This document shows, piece after piece, positions 23,038-32,857 of a stretch of DNA of 64,000 nucleotides. Position 1 is the stretch's first letter; every line of letters starts with the position of its first letter. The position numbers and the translations under genes are program-made. This stretch comes from Zopfochytrium polystomum (lineage: Eukaryota; Chytridiomycota; Chytridiomycetes; Chytridiales; Chytridiaceae): positions 1 through 64,000 of the forward strand of contig JAIVFJ010000296.1 in assembly GCA_025765615.1 (NCBI GenBank), given 5' to 3'. Under the pieces are notes generated by a model. It searched no databases. It was not told the origin of the DNA and was given only the letters and a program-made list of their open reading frames with translations.

Positions 23038-24149
23038 TTACAACTTGTTGAACGCCTGAATGTCAACGGACTGGACGTGGTCCTCGAACTCGGTGATCTG
23101 CTCGATCAGTTCGTCGACGGACACCTTGTCGTCCTCAACCACTGCCGTAATCTGGAGCTTCTTGATGCCGAAACCAACAGCAACAAGCTTCGACGTTCCC
23201 CAAACGAGACCGTCCTTCTCGATGCTACGGACGTTCTTCTCCATTTCCTTGAGGTCCGTTTCGTCATCCCACGGCTTGACATCAAGAATCACCATTGACT
23301 TCGCGATGGTCTTGGGCTCTAAAGGAGGATGGGTTAGAATTGGAAAGAGACGACAAGAGGCGAAAACAATGTGGGAAGATGCTCAGTGAAAGTTTTTTAA
23401 GGTAGACTTTTGTGTCATCACGTTACCAACGCGACGCAGGTAATGAGACAAATGCCGATAATCATCATCGCATGAAATGTGACACGTTGGAGGAGGGTTG
23501 AACTTACTTGCAGCTTTCTTTTTGTTGTACTCTTCCAGGCGACGGGCGGTCTCAGCTGCCTTCTCGGCGTCCTCCTCCTCGTCATCGGAGCCAAACAGGT
23601 CGATGTCGTTTTCATCTTCGGCGGCAGGTTCTGGTGCGGCGGCGGCACTCGCAGGGCCGTACGCGGACGCGGCCTTTTTGGTCCCGGGGAAGTTAGCGCC
23701 CTTACCGCCATGCGCAGCGATGTGCTTGTACCACCGGGCGGCATGAGGGAACTTCTCCGAGTTCGGCGCAGTCTTCACCGCCTCGAAAACAGCGACATCG
23801 GCCTGGGTCGCAGTGTATCTGTAACATAAACAAGTTAGGAACTGCCACGGGGAATACAGATAGGCGGTGGATGGCACTGCGTTGTTGCTCAGAGTTTATC
23901 GTCTTGAATATGGGTTGTCGTCTTGTTCGGGGTCTTAAGCCGATCGGCAACACGGACCATTGTTTCTCATCATAGAAGCGAGGAGGGAAGGGGATAATGC
24001 AGGTCGCAACCAGTGGCGCTCGATCCGATTATGGAGCTTCATACGCAGAAATCCAAGTTAATGACATACCCCTCGATGTAGGAGCGCTCCTCAAGGAACG
24101 AGTTGAGGGTCGACAGACCGGAGTCCTTGTCCAGCGCGGTGAAACCCAT
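23038..24149 (-). CDS. EFB1: Translation elongation factor 1-beta (eEF1B GEF subunit)
   Basis: Guanine-nucleotide exchange factor for eEF1A in the cytosol. Start ATG 24149 ([12 protein letters not shown]...). N-terminal GST-C-like helical part ([32 protein letters not shown]), acidic linker [20 protein letters not shown] (typical CK2 region), then the EF1-GNE domain: [58 protein letters not shown], ending [10 protein letters not shown] at TAA 23038-23040. Three exons; introns 23319-23517 and 23819-24069, both longer than others in the window, as often seen in highly expressed genes. Intact. Confidence 0.96.
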
Positions 24150-24583
24150 TTTGGTGAATTGGCAGTTTTTCTTTTATCAGGGGTTTTTTTTTGGAATAAA
24201 ACTGGACAAAAAGAAAGAAATTCTCCGACTGCCTTTTTTCCTTATGATTCGTTCTGTTCTTATTCAGAAAGAAGGAAGAAGAAATGAAAAAGACCACGGA
24301 GAATTTGGGCGCAGCGACTTTCACACACACACGCACAACACACAAACAGCTGTCACCAAATCATCACGTCCACCCCGCACTCCATCGCTCGCGAGACGGT
24401 GCCCAGGGTAACGACGAAAAGCGAACCTTCTTCACAGCACCCGTCCTTCCCCGATCTCATGGCGATCCATTCCTGCTTGCTTTTCCAAAAAGAAAAAAAA
24501 AAAAACAAACATACTCCTGTGAAGATTCATTTGCTCCAAAAAAAAGCACCCCCTCCCCATTCAACTGCCCACTTCCCTGGAAG

Positions 24584-24748
24584 CTAACCTCCATATAGGT
24601 AGGTGGGCGGTTTTGGTTGGGCGGTCAGAATCTCTTTGCCTTTTTTCAACTCGTTTGGCCGTTGAATGCGATTTGGAATAAACTCTTTGAAGCTGATGTC
24701 GAGAGCAGCGAATCTCCATACTTTTACATTTTTTTTGAGTGTAGCCAT
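24584..24748 (-). CDS. Possible small protein, 54 aa
   Basis: ATG 24748 to TAG 24584: begins MATLKKNVKVWRFAALDISF and ends PKPPTYLYGG. Basic, no membrane segment. Not recognised; it could be a last exon or chance. Confidence 0.25.
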   Translation of the reverse strand: MATLKKNVKVWRFAALDISFKEFIPNRIQRPNELKKGKEILTAQPKPPTYLYGG

Positions 24749-24749
24749 T

Positions 24750-25585
24750 ATCGACGGCTTCGCCGCGTTTTGCTGCAACCCCGTTGAAGTCACGTCCACG
24801 CCATCGCACAGAGTATGTCATTTCTCCTAAGACTGGGACTACTCAAATGCTGATTTTTGACTTTTTTTCACTACCGCATTATCAAACGAGTGATATGGAC
24901 TCTGGTTGACAATTTATGTGAGCAGATTCCATTTCAATCTGTGAAAACTGTGGAGGCTGAATGGGGCCGCTGCAGCGACGCTGTACCAAGTATTGTCTTT
25001 CTCGCTGGAAGTCCGCCAACCCAGAAATAGGAGACACGGGGGGGTGAAGATCCTCATCCCACCACAGTTCCATTCTGTCAACTTCAAGTAGTCAGCGTTC
25101 TACCCTTCCTCCGTTGTCACTGACGACAGCTTCCCAAGTGACCTCTGTTGAGTACAGTGTTCATGGATAGTCAAAGGTTCTCCCTGGACCTCTTGCGATG
25201 GAGCGAACTTCATCCAAATCAGTAACAAGCTTGCCATGGGTTGTTGAAGAGGCCCATGCAGGCTTCCATTTTTCCATTTAAAAGAAAGGTTCAGCGTATT
25301 ACAAATCTAATATTTTAGAATGGCATCTATTGAAGGTTGGGAAGGCTTGGCCCCGGCTTAAGTTGTGTTGGAATATGGCGACGGCGCCAGGGCTGAGGTA
25401 AAGCAATTTGGTCAGAGCGTTACTGGGCCTACTAGGAATGTGGGCTTACTGTTTTGGACACTGGGGGACGCCCCGGGACCCAATGCATCAGGTAGTGTTA
25501 CAGCGGTACTGGCTATGTCTGTGACTGGAGGTCACGTGGCTGTCACGTGTGTGGTCCACATCTCTGAAGGCTCAACATCAACGAC
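24750..25585. other. No recognisable gene
   Basis: AT-mixed sequence without a convincing coding frame, RNA gene or repeat. Confidence 0.4.
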
Positions 25586-26239
25586 TTGCAATCCCGTCAC
25601 TCCCGCCATGACGAGGAGGCCAACATCACTCCAGCGGCAAGATCGCGTCATCTCGCCACAGCACCGTTCGACAGCCGTCATGTCCCCTCCACAACGCACC
25701 TGCTCCGCACGATCCCCATCATCCACTCAATCATCTTGGCGCATCTCGACGCACGCGACCAGTACCGCCTCGCCACGCTCTTCCGGCTCCTTCCAGAGCA
25801 GGTCGGCGCGTTCATCGTCGACAGACATGGTCCGTTTGACGACGCCCAGCGTCCGCGGCGCCGACGAGGCGTTCCTGGACGCCATGCTAGAGCGGTGTCC
25901 GTTGCACCGCGATCTGTCAGCCCCACCGAGACCGCCATCGCCGCCACTGTCGCCGCCAGCGCCGGCGTCGACGAAAAGCTGATAACTCGCGCAACCGATC
26001 TCCCCTTGCCCTTCTTCACTCCAAAAAACGCTTTGCAGGAGCCAGAAGGCAATAGAAACCAACCTCGCCATAATGGAATATTACTCCACGGCGTATGTGA
26101 AACAAAAATCGGATCGCCTATCGCAGTTGGCCTTTCTAACAACCGGCCTTTATCCTTAACACCTGCAGGCGGCGGCATACTTGCACACTTAGACTACCTT
26201 CATGCCCGGCTCAAGACAATCACTACACAACCCACGTGA
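25586..26239 (+). CDS. Hypothetical GC-rich open frame
   Basis: Plus-strand frame with LLRTIPIIHSIILAHLDARD and QYRLATLFRLLPEQVGAF. A neighbouring frame continues better after about 25830 (VRLTTPSVRGADEAFLDAML, ERCPLHRDLSAP), suggesting an indel or splice. Base composition is more GC-rich than the flanks. No family recognised and no clear ATG. Confidence 0.25.
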   Translation: MQSRHSRHDEEANITPAARSRHLATAPFDSRHVPSTTHLLRTIPIIHSIILAHLDARDQYRLATLFRLLPEQVGAFIVDRHGPFDDAQRPRRRRGVPGRHARAVSVAPRSVSPTETAIAATVAASAGVDEKLITRATDLPLPFFTPKNALQEPEGNRNQPRHNGILLHGVCETKIGSPIAVGLSNNRPLSLTPAGGGILAHLDYLHARLKTITTQPT

Positions 26240-26689
26240 TGGACCAATCCAGCGCAGCGGGGCACGTGACCCTGTTGCAGCCGCTGCCCCACTGCGGCTG
26301 GGTCAGTGGCTGCAGGTTGCCATTGTTAGCAACAGTGGCTGGTGTGGGTGTGTTTGGGACAGAAAGGGCAGAAAGGAGCACTGGGATACTGGTAATGGGC
26401 CCTACTGTAATTTGGCAGATTTAGCCATGATGTCAACATCACAGAAAAATGGAGCTGCAGAGCCCATTGTGTTGGCATCTCCAGCTACCATTTTACATGA
26501 AAATGGGAGCCACTGCAACAAGAAAATGGGATCTTGAGCACCCAAATCAATGAAAAATGGTATCTCTGAATCCCAAAAAGGGAGCCGAAAATGGAACCCA
26601 CAACTCCCAGTGAGAACAAATCAAAAAATGGTAGCTGGGGATCCAGAGCTGTGGCCCACAGTGGAGGTGGTGACAGGCTTGTCTTGAAG
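26240..26689. other. Intergenic, no gene seen
   Basis: Contains repeated AAAATGG-type words but no frame or recognisable element. Confidence 0.4.
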
Positions 26690-26901
26690 AAGACAATCAT
26701 CAGCACCTTCCTGGACTCCACCCTGCAGTGAGCCCAAGAAGATGCCTCAAGATTTGCCAACACTCACAGAATGGACCATGACCTTGCTGTGGGTCAGCAA
26801 GTTTGGCGTCTGAGGAAAAACTTGCAGACCAAAAGACCAAGTCCCAAGCTAGACAACCTTAAGTTGGGACCTTTCAAGATCTTGGATCAAATCAATCCAG
26901 T
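26690..26901 (+). pseudogene. Gypsy pol fragment (post-integrase region)
   Basis: About 210 bp closely matching the G2 integrase C-terminal/pre-chromodomain region (compare about 36035-36240: [45 protein letters not shown]). Contains a stop (GCAGTGAGCC). Cut at 26901 by the Copia-2 LTR start. Confidence 0.85.
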
Positions 26902-27315
26902 TGTTAGGCGGAACTGAATGGTAGGCAGCAAGAGGCACAAGACGGACCTGAACCTATTGTGACTGTCAGTTATTGTTCTCACAATGCCCATGGGAGAGCA
27001 AGCCACCGCCAATGTAGACCTGGGCGCTGCTTGCACTGATGACAAATACTCCGAGTATTAAGTGGAACAGAAACCCAGTGTCAACAGTTTTCCTCCTCGT
27101 CTGCTCAAGCAGATAATATAGGAGAGGTTTTTACCCTGTGCCAGTCACGCTTGCCTAGCAACTATTACAGTGTGCATATCATCATTATGTATCAATAATT
27201 CATAACAGAGTTTTTTTTCTCTTTCTCTCCAAGTTGGGGAGAAGGACCACCCACAAACACACAACTCCACTTCATTCACTCCTTCCACTCACTCATTCAG
27301 AGTAGACTGTTTACA
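26902..27315 (+). repeat. Copia-2 LTR (414 bp)
   Basis: Starts TGTTAGGCGGAACTGA and ends GAGTAGACTGTTTACA (TG...CA). Near-identical copies at 49015-49429 (+) and 58040-58454 (-), with partial copies at 60191-60274 and 61349-61400. Inserted into a Gypsy fragment; no matching 5-bp duplication with the 49429 flank. Confidence 0.88.
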
Positions 27316-29388
27316 CATCAGCGTGCCAGCTATCTGGCTGCATCAACCACAGATTCTAGCTCCGAAAAACACTCTCTACTACCTCCAACAAACAGAATCA
27401 GCATAGCTCAACTTTAGAAACCATTTCGTTTGGGAGGCCCAAAATTTTTGACACCCTCTCCTGGCCGACCCCGCAATTCAATCTGGGCTTGCTATAGTGC
27501 ATTCAAAAGCCCTGAATCTCCTCTTTCCAACGAGCTGTCACGGAGCTCTCTACGTTATCTCTACGGAATTTGAATGATTGCCAAAGTCAAAAAACGCTTC
27601 CTCAACTTTGAGTGACATTGTTGCAACGGGGAGAAGCGATCGGAGGACGCCCTTGCATGCCTGTATTCTCCTGCTTCTGCTCTTTCCATTGATACCTAAC
27701 GCGCCATGCTACAATGCTCACAGTAGGAGATACAAGAGATTTTGATAAGGGGGTCCAAAAGTCGAACTACCACTACCTCCATCCACCATTTTTGTCCTTT
27801 CTTGTGTGACAAGTCACCTCTGCTGGACACCAAATTGCTCTAAGTTCTCTCTATTCCACTCTCCTACACTCTCCGAAGGAAAACACCACCAAAACTTCAA
27901 TCCTCAGCCTGAAATTCGGCACACAGTCACTATTCAACAGTGCCAACCTGCTATTCTGATTTCAGAATTTTCCGTCCATCAATCAGCTTGCAACAAGCAT
28001 TGTGCGCAACACACATCTTCTATTCTGGACCATTTTCTCCATCAAGTACAGCATCAAACAACTCCTAGAGTCACTATTTGTCACCACTGCACTGTGGAGC
28101 AACTCCTCCGAATTTTTCCAGCAACTGGTTTTCTCCTGCAACAGAATCATCACTACGTGCAACGCAATACCATTCTTCAGACACGCCACTATAACTTGCA
28201 TGAGAATGTCTTTCCTGGCCTTGTCCACAGCAACGCTAAGCTTCAATCTCTTAATTCTGATTTCTTAACTTCCTCTCTGATGATTTTATGGATTTTCCTG
28301 AAACTGATGACTCTCCTTCTTTCGAGCCTGTTGAGCCACTTGACTCTTACCATCGATTATCCAACTCTCCTCCTGACGGTGCTCCCTCCACTCGTACTTG
28401 CCAGCAACTGCGCCAGGCTCCCAGGGGGGGACAGCCACCATCATCATCAACAAACACCTCAAATCAACCTCCAACTCTTCCCAAAGCGCTTCCCTAAAGA
28501 ACCAATCCACCAATCACAACTCCCACCAGTGCCACGTTCCCACAAGGAAGCTCACCTATCAGACTATAACAAAGAATGGACTGCATCTGAGCTTAAGGAG
28601 CTTCACTCTCTCATGGACAAGCACAAGATCTGGGAATGGGCAGTTCTTCCTCCTGGCGAACGCGCAATGTTCTGCATATGGGTTTATGCCTACAAGTTCG
28701 ACCCCTTTGGCTGGCTGAAGTGATGGAAAGCTCATCTTGTCGCATGTGGAAACACCCAACGCGAAGGCATTGACTACACAGACACCTTTTCTCCTGTCGT
28801 CCGGATCCAGGCCATCCAACTGCTCATTGCAATCAGCCTTGCTTTTGACCTCGAGTACCACAGCATGGATATCAACACAGCCTACCTGTACACTTTTGAG
28901 AGACTATAGTGCTTTTCACGCTGAGTACAGCATGTCTCTCAAGGAAACCACTGTCAGCCAAGTGATTTGCTTCCACCTCAAGTGCACTGTCAAAGGCATT
29001 TGGATGGGCCTAGATGAATACACCAGGACAATTCTCACTGAAGAGAAATTGTGGGAAGACCTGGATATCGCATCAACTCCAATGTCTATCACCTTTATGC
29101 ATGACAAAACGTCAATTGAACTCAGCGAGAGCAACTCAAGCTGGTATCGATCCACACTCATGAAAATTCAATACCTTGCAACACAAACCTGACCAGATAT
29201 CGCATTTGCAACAAATGTACTCTCCCAACGGAAGCCACACCAGTGTCATCGCAATGCACTCCACCGCCTGCTTTGTCACCTCTGAGTCAACTGGGACAAC
29301 AGATTATTCTACAGACAAAGCCACAAGACCTACAGCTCTTCACAAACAACACCCTTGAACCAGCTGCATACGCTGATGCATCCAATGG
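27316..29388 (+). pseudogene. Copia-2 internal region, degenerate
   Basis: Frame-broken Ty1/Copia pol: linker FPETDDSPSFEPVEPLDSY (about 28290-28350), RT start NKEWTASELKELHSLMDKHK and WAVLPPGERAMF (about 28565-28670), KAHLVACGNTQREGIDYTDT, FSPVVRIQAIQLLIAISLAF, DINTAYL (to about 28890), then YRSTLMKIQYLATQT.PDIAF (about 29145-29210) and AAYADASNG (29358-29388). Gag, protease and integrase are not recognisable. Ends exactly at the G1 LTR. Confidence 0.75.
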
Positions 29389-29696
29389 TGTTATGAATCA
29401 CCCTCTAGAAACCTCTGGAACCTTCTAGAACATTCCTTCATGGAACCTTCGGGAACCTTCTGGAACCTTCTGGAACCTTCTTTGCTTTCCTGACTTGTCT
29501 TGTTGTCATTGGTATCATTGGTCTCATTGTATTACTAATTGCTCTTTCTGGAACTTTCTTTGAGTCTTGACTCTCAAAAGGTATAAAAGGGGATGGGGGA
29601 CCTGTCCCATCCCTCAAGTGAATTATTGTTTCCAATACAATCATCACTCCTCTCAGTTCCTTGTCTGCCTTGTCCTGTCCTGCCCTGTTCCTGACA
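29389..29696 (+). repeat. G1 5' LTR (308 bp)
   Basis: TGTTATGAATCACC ... CCTGTTCCTGACA. Carries a TATA box at 29582-29588 and the presumed transcript start at about 29616. It has a short deletion (loss of CAAGGAAGA-type sequence) relative to its 3' partner. Confidence 0.93.
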
Positions 29697-29698
29697 TC

Positions 29699-29709
29699 AT
29701 AATTCACTT
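29699..29709 (+). promoter_or_regulatory. G1 primer-binding site (self-priming)
   Basis: ATAATTCACTT, 2 nt after the LTR, is the exact reverse complement of AAGTGAATTAT at 29616-29626 in the LTR downstream of the TATA box. The same pair exists in G2 and G4. Confidence 0.7.
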
Positions 29710-29736
29710 CACCCTCTCCTACTACTCTCTGCCATC

Positions 29737-30537
29737 ATGTCTGACCCAAACAACACCTTCCCTGATGCAACTGCCTTCCAAGCCTTGATGGACCAATTAC
29801 AAGCCCTTTCAAGACAGACACACCAACTTCAAGAACAAGTCCTTCACCAGCAGCACCAGCTTCAACAACAGCTTCACCAACAAGAACATCAAGCTCTTCC
29901 CCTGCCCCAAGCCAACCAAGCAAGAGAGCCCAAGGTTCCCAGCCCTGACAAGTTCACTGGGCTTGCCAAAGACCTTAGGAACTTTATGGCCACTGTGGAG
30001 AATGTCATCCTTCTCCAACCTTCAAGATTTCCCAGTGAGCAAGTCAAGGTTCTTTTCACAAGCACCCTCCTGTCTGGTCAAGCTCAATCATGGTACCAAT
30101 CTCTCCCAAGCACACCCACCACCCTGCAAGAGCTCTGGGAGGGGCTGGAAGCCACCTTTGGTGACCCCTACGCATCTTGGACAGCAAGATCCAAGCTCAA
30201 GCATATCAAGCAAGGAAAGCAATCTTGTGTGGCCTACACCAACCAATTCAAGCAACTAGCCAGAGACTCTGGATACAATGATGCAGCTCTGATGGAGCTG
30301 TACCATGATGGTCTCCATGAGTGTATCCAAGACATGCTCTCCCAGTCTCTGCACATCCCTGAGACCTTGGAAGAGTACATTCTCCTTGCCATCAAGATTG
30401 ACAACAGACTCTACTCCAAGAGGCTGAAGCAAAGACCAGTAGAAACTACATCAAGACCTACCCCAGTCCCTCAAGCTCTTACAGTTCCTGAACCCATGCA
30501 AGTGGATGCAGTTGAGACACTCCTAAGGGTCCTCTGA
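29737..30537 (+). pseudogene. G1 Gag (truncated before zinc knuckle)
   Basis: 266-codon frame from ATG 29737 ([20 protein letters not shown]), Gln-rich coiled N-terminus, then the retrotransposon Gag core ([46 protein letters not shown]). A lost T before AAGGGTCC causes termination at VETLLRVL; the CCHC knuckle ([14 protein letters not shown]) lies beyond in another frame. G2 has the same truncation; G4 does not. Confidence 0.85.
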
Positions 30538-30574
30538 GCCAAGAGGAGAAAACAAGGAGGGCCCAGCAGGGACT

Positions 30575-31671
30575 GTGTTTCTACTGTGGCTCCAAGGAAC
30601 ACGCTGTCAAGGACTGCCCAAGGAAGAAGCACCCAAACTCCCAGGTCCAGGCTCACTGAGGCAATTCCCTGGACCCTCCTCCAAGCAGCCCCTGTTTCAT
30701 TACCACCACCAGCACCACAAACACCTCAGATTCCAAACCCCACCAACTCACCATGGATGTCAAGATTCAACTCTCACCCAAGTCAACCATCACAACCAAG
30801 GCCCTTATCGGCTCTGGATCATCCTGCAACATCATTGATGCCACCCTTGTCAAGTCTTGTGCCATTCCCACCATCAAGAAATCCACACCCCTCAAGGTCC
30901 ACTTTGCCAATCATGCTCTGTTCAAGGAAATCGGCCGTGAAACCAAGCTAAACCTCCACATCCAAGACTTTCCACCATCCATATGGATGGTCCACCTGGA
31001 AGTATTGGATCTTGGCTCACCCACATTGTCTGTCATCCTGGGATTAGGGTTAGCCGTGAAACCAAGCTAAACCTCCACATCCAAGACTTTCCACCATCCA
31101 TATGGATGGTCAACCTGGAAGTATTGGATCTTGGCTCACCCACATTGTCTGTCATCCTGGGATTACCATGGCTGCAAGCCCAGAACCCTGCCATTGATTG
31201 GGTCACTGGTCAAGTCCAACCTCCACCAATTGGAACAGTCACCCAAAACTCAAGTCAAGCCACCAAGTCTCATGCTCTCAAGCCCTTGATTCAAGATTCA
31301 CAGCCAGCCAAGACTCAAGTTCCACAGTTCACAGTTCACAGTCAAGATTCAAGTAGAGCTCATAGAGCTCACAGTCATGGCCAAGACTCTAGTTCACAGA
31401 ACCCACAGTCAAAGATTCAAGTACCGCAGTTCACAGTCCACATTCAAGATTCAAGTTCCACAGCTCACAGTCTTTGCCAAGAACAGAACTCTCAGTCAAA
31501 GATTCAAGAATCACAGTTCCCCGTCACGAATTCATGCCCCACTGCTGAAGAGCACAGGAACTTGGACCCATCAGACCTTTTGCTGGTATCCAAGCTACCA
31601 AAAGAATATCTCCCTTATGCTGATGTGTTTTCCAAGACCAAGGCAAACCTGCTACCAGCTCAGAGGCCTTA
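30575..31671 (+). pseudogene. G1 pol part 1 (knuckle, protease, linker)
   Basis: Protease motif region [14 protein letters not shown] (catalytic Asp of the usual DSG replaced by Gly), then [15 protein letters not shown] and a Ser/Gln/His-rich linker with SQDSS repeats. A 119-bp tandem duplication (about 30935-31053 and 31054-31172) is unique to this copy. Ends at the CCTTA target of G2. Confidence 0.85.
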
Positions 31672-31979
31672 TGTTATGAATCACCCTCTGGAAACCTCTG
31701 GAACCTTCCAGAACATTCCTTCATGGAACCTTGTGGAACCTTCTGGAACCTTCTTTGCTTTCCTGACTTGTCTTGTTGTCATTGGTATCATTGGTATCAT
31801 TGCATTACTAATTGCTCTTTCTGGAACTTTCTTGGAGTCTTGACAAGGAACACTCTCAAAAGGTATAAAAGGGGGATGGGGGACCTGTCCCATCCCTCAA
31901 GTGAATTATTGTTTCCAATACAATCATCACTCCTCTCAGTTCCTTGTCTGCCTTGTCCTGTCCTGCCCTGTTCCTGACA
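31672..31979 (+). repeat. G2 5' LTR (308 bp)
   Basis: TGTTATGAATCACC ... TTCCTGACA. TATA box 31864-31870. Inferred transcript start at A31899, 35 nt further on. Between them is a GGGATGGG/CCCATCCC inverted repeat. Confidence 0.95.
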
Positions 31980-31981
31980 TC

Positions 31982-31992
31982 ATAATTCACTT
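31982..31992 (+). promoter_or_regulatory. G2 primer-binding site (self-priming)
   Basis: ATAATTCACTT pairs exactly (11 nt) with AAGTGAATTAT at 31899-31909. The bases on either side do not pair, so the duplex is exactly 11 bp, the length known for Tf1 self-priming. Confidence 0.7.
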
Positions 31993-32019
31993 CACCCTCT
32001 CCCACTACTCTCTGCCATC

Positions 32020-32820
32020 ATGTCTGACCCAAACAACACCTTCCCTGATGCAACTGCCTTCCAAGCCTTGATGGACCAATTACAAGCCCTCTCAAGACAG
32101 ACACACCAACTTCAAGAACAAGTCCTTCACCAGCAGCACCAGCTTCAACAACAACTTCACCAACAAGAACATCAAGCTCTTCCCCTGCCTCAAGCCAACC
32201 AAGCAAGAGAGCCCAAGGTTCCCAGCCCTGACAAGTTCACTGGGCTGGCCAAAGACCTTAGGAACTTCATGGCCACTGTGGAGAATGTCATCCTTCTCCA
32301 AACTTCAAGATTTCCCAGTGAGCAAGTCAAGGTTCTTTTCACAAGCACCCTCCTGTCTGGTCAAGCTCAATCATGGTACAGATCTCTCCCAAGCACACCC
32401 ACCACCCTGCAAGAGCTCTGGGAGGGGCTGGAAGCCACCTTTGGTGACCCCTACGCATCTTGGACAGCAAGATCCAAGCTCAAGCATATCAAGCAAGGAA
32501 AGCAATCTTGTGTGGCCTACACCAACCAATTCAAGCAACTAGCCAGAGACTCTGGATACAATGATGCAGCTCTGATGGAGCTGTACCATGATGGTCTCCA
32601 TGAGTGTATCCAAGACATGCTCTCCCAGTCTCTGCACATCCCTGAGACCTTGGAAGAGTACATTCTCCTTGCCATCAAGATTGACAACAGACTCTACTCC
32701 AAGAGGCTGAAGCAAAGACAAGTAGGAACTACATCAAGACCTACCCCAGTCCCTCAAGCTCTTACAGTTCCTGAACCCATGCAAGTGGATGCAGTTGAGA
32801 CACTCCTAAGGGTCCTCTGA
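32020..32820 (+). CDS. G2 Gag (266 aa, lacks zinc knuckle)
   Basis: Virus-like-particle structural protein. ATG 32020 ([10 protein letters not shown]), Gln-rich coiled coil (residues about 20-60), Gag core ([39 protein letters not shown]). Terminates at VETLLRVL because of the same missing T as in G1, so the CCHC knuckle at about 32850-32895 is out of frame. Compare the 307-aa Gag of G4. Confidence 0.85.
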   Translation: MSDPNNTFPDATAFQALMDQLQALSRQTHQLQEQVLHQQHQLQQQLHQQEHQALPLPQANQAREPKVPSPDKFTGLAKDLRNFMATVENVILLQTSRFPSEQVKVLFTSTLLSGQAQSWYRSLPSTPTTLQELWEGLEATFGDPYASWTARSKLKHIKQGKQSCVAYTNQFKQLARDSGYNDAALMELYHDGLHECIQDMLSQSLHIPETLEEYILLAIKIDNRLYSKRLKQRQVGTTSRPTPVPQALTVPEPMQVDAVETLLRVL

Positions 32821-32857
32821 GCCAAGAGGAGAAAACAAGGAGGGCCCAGCAGGGACT

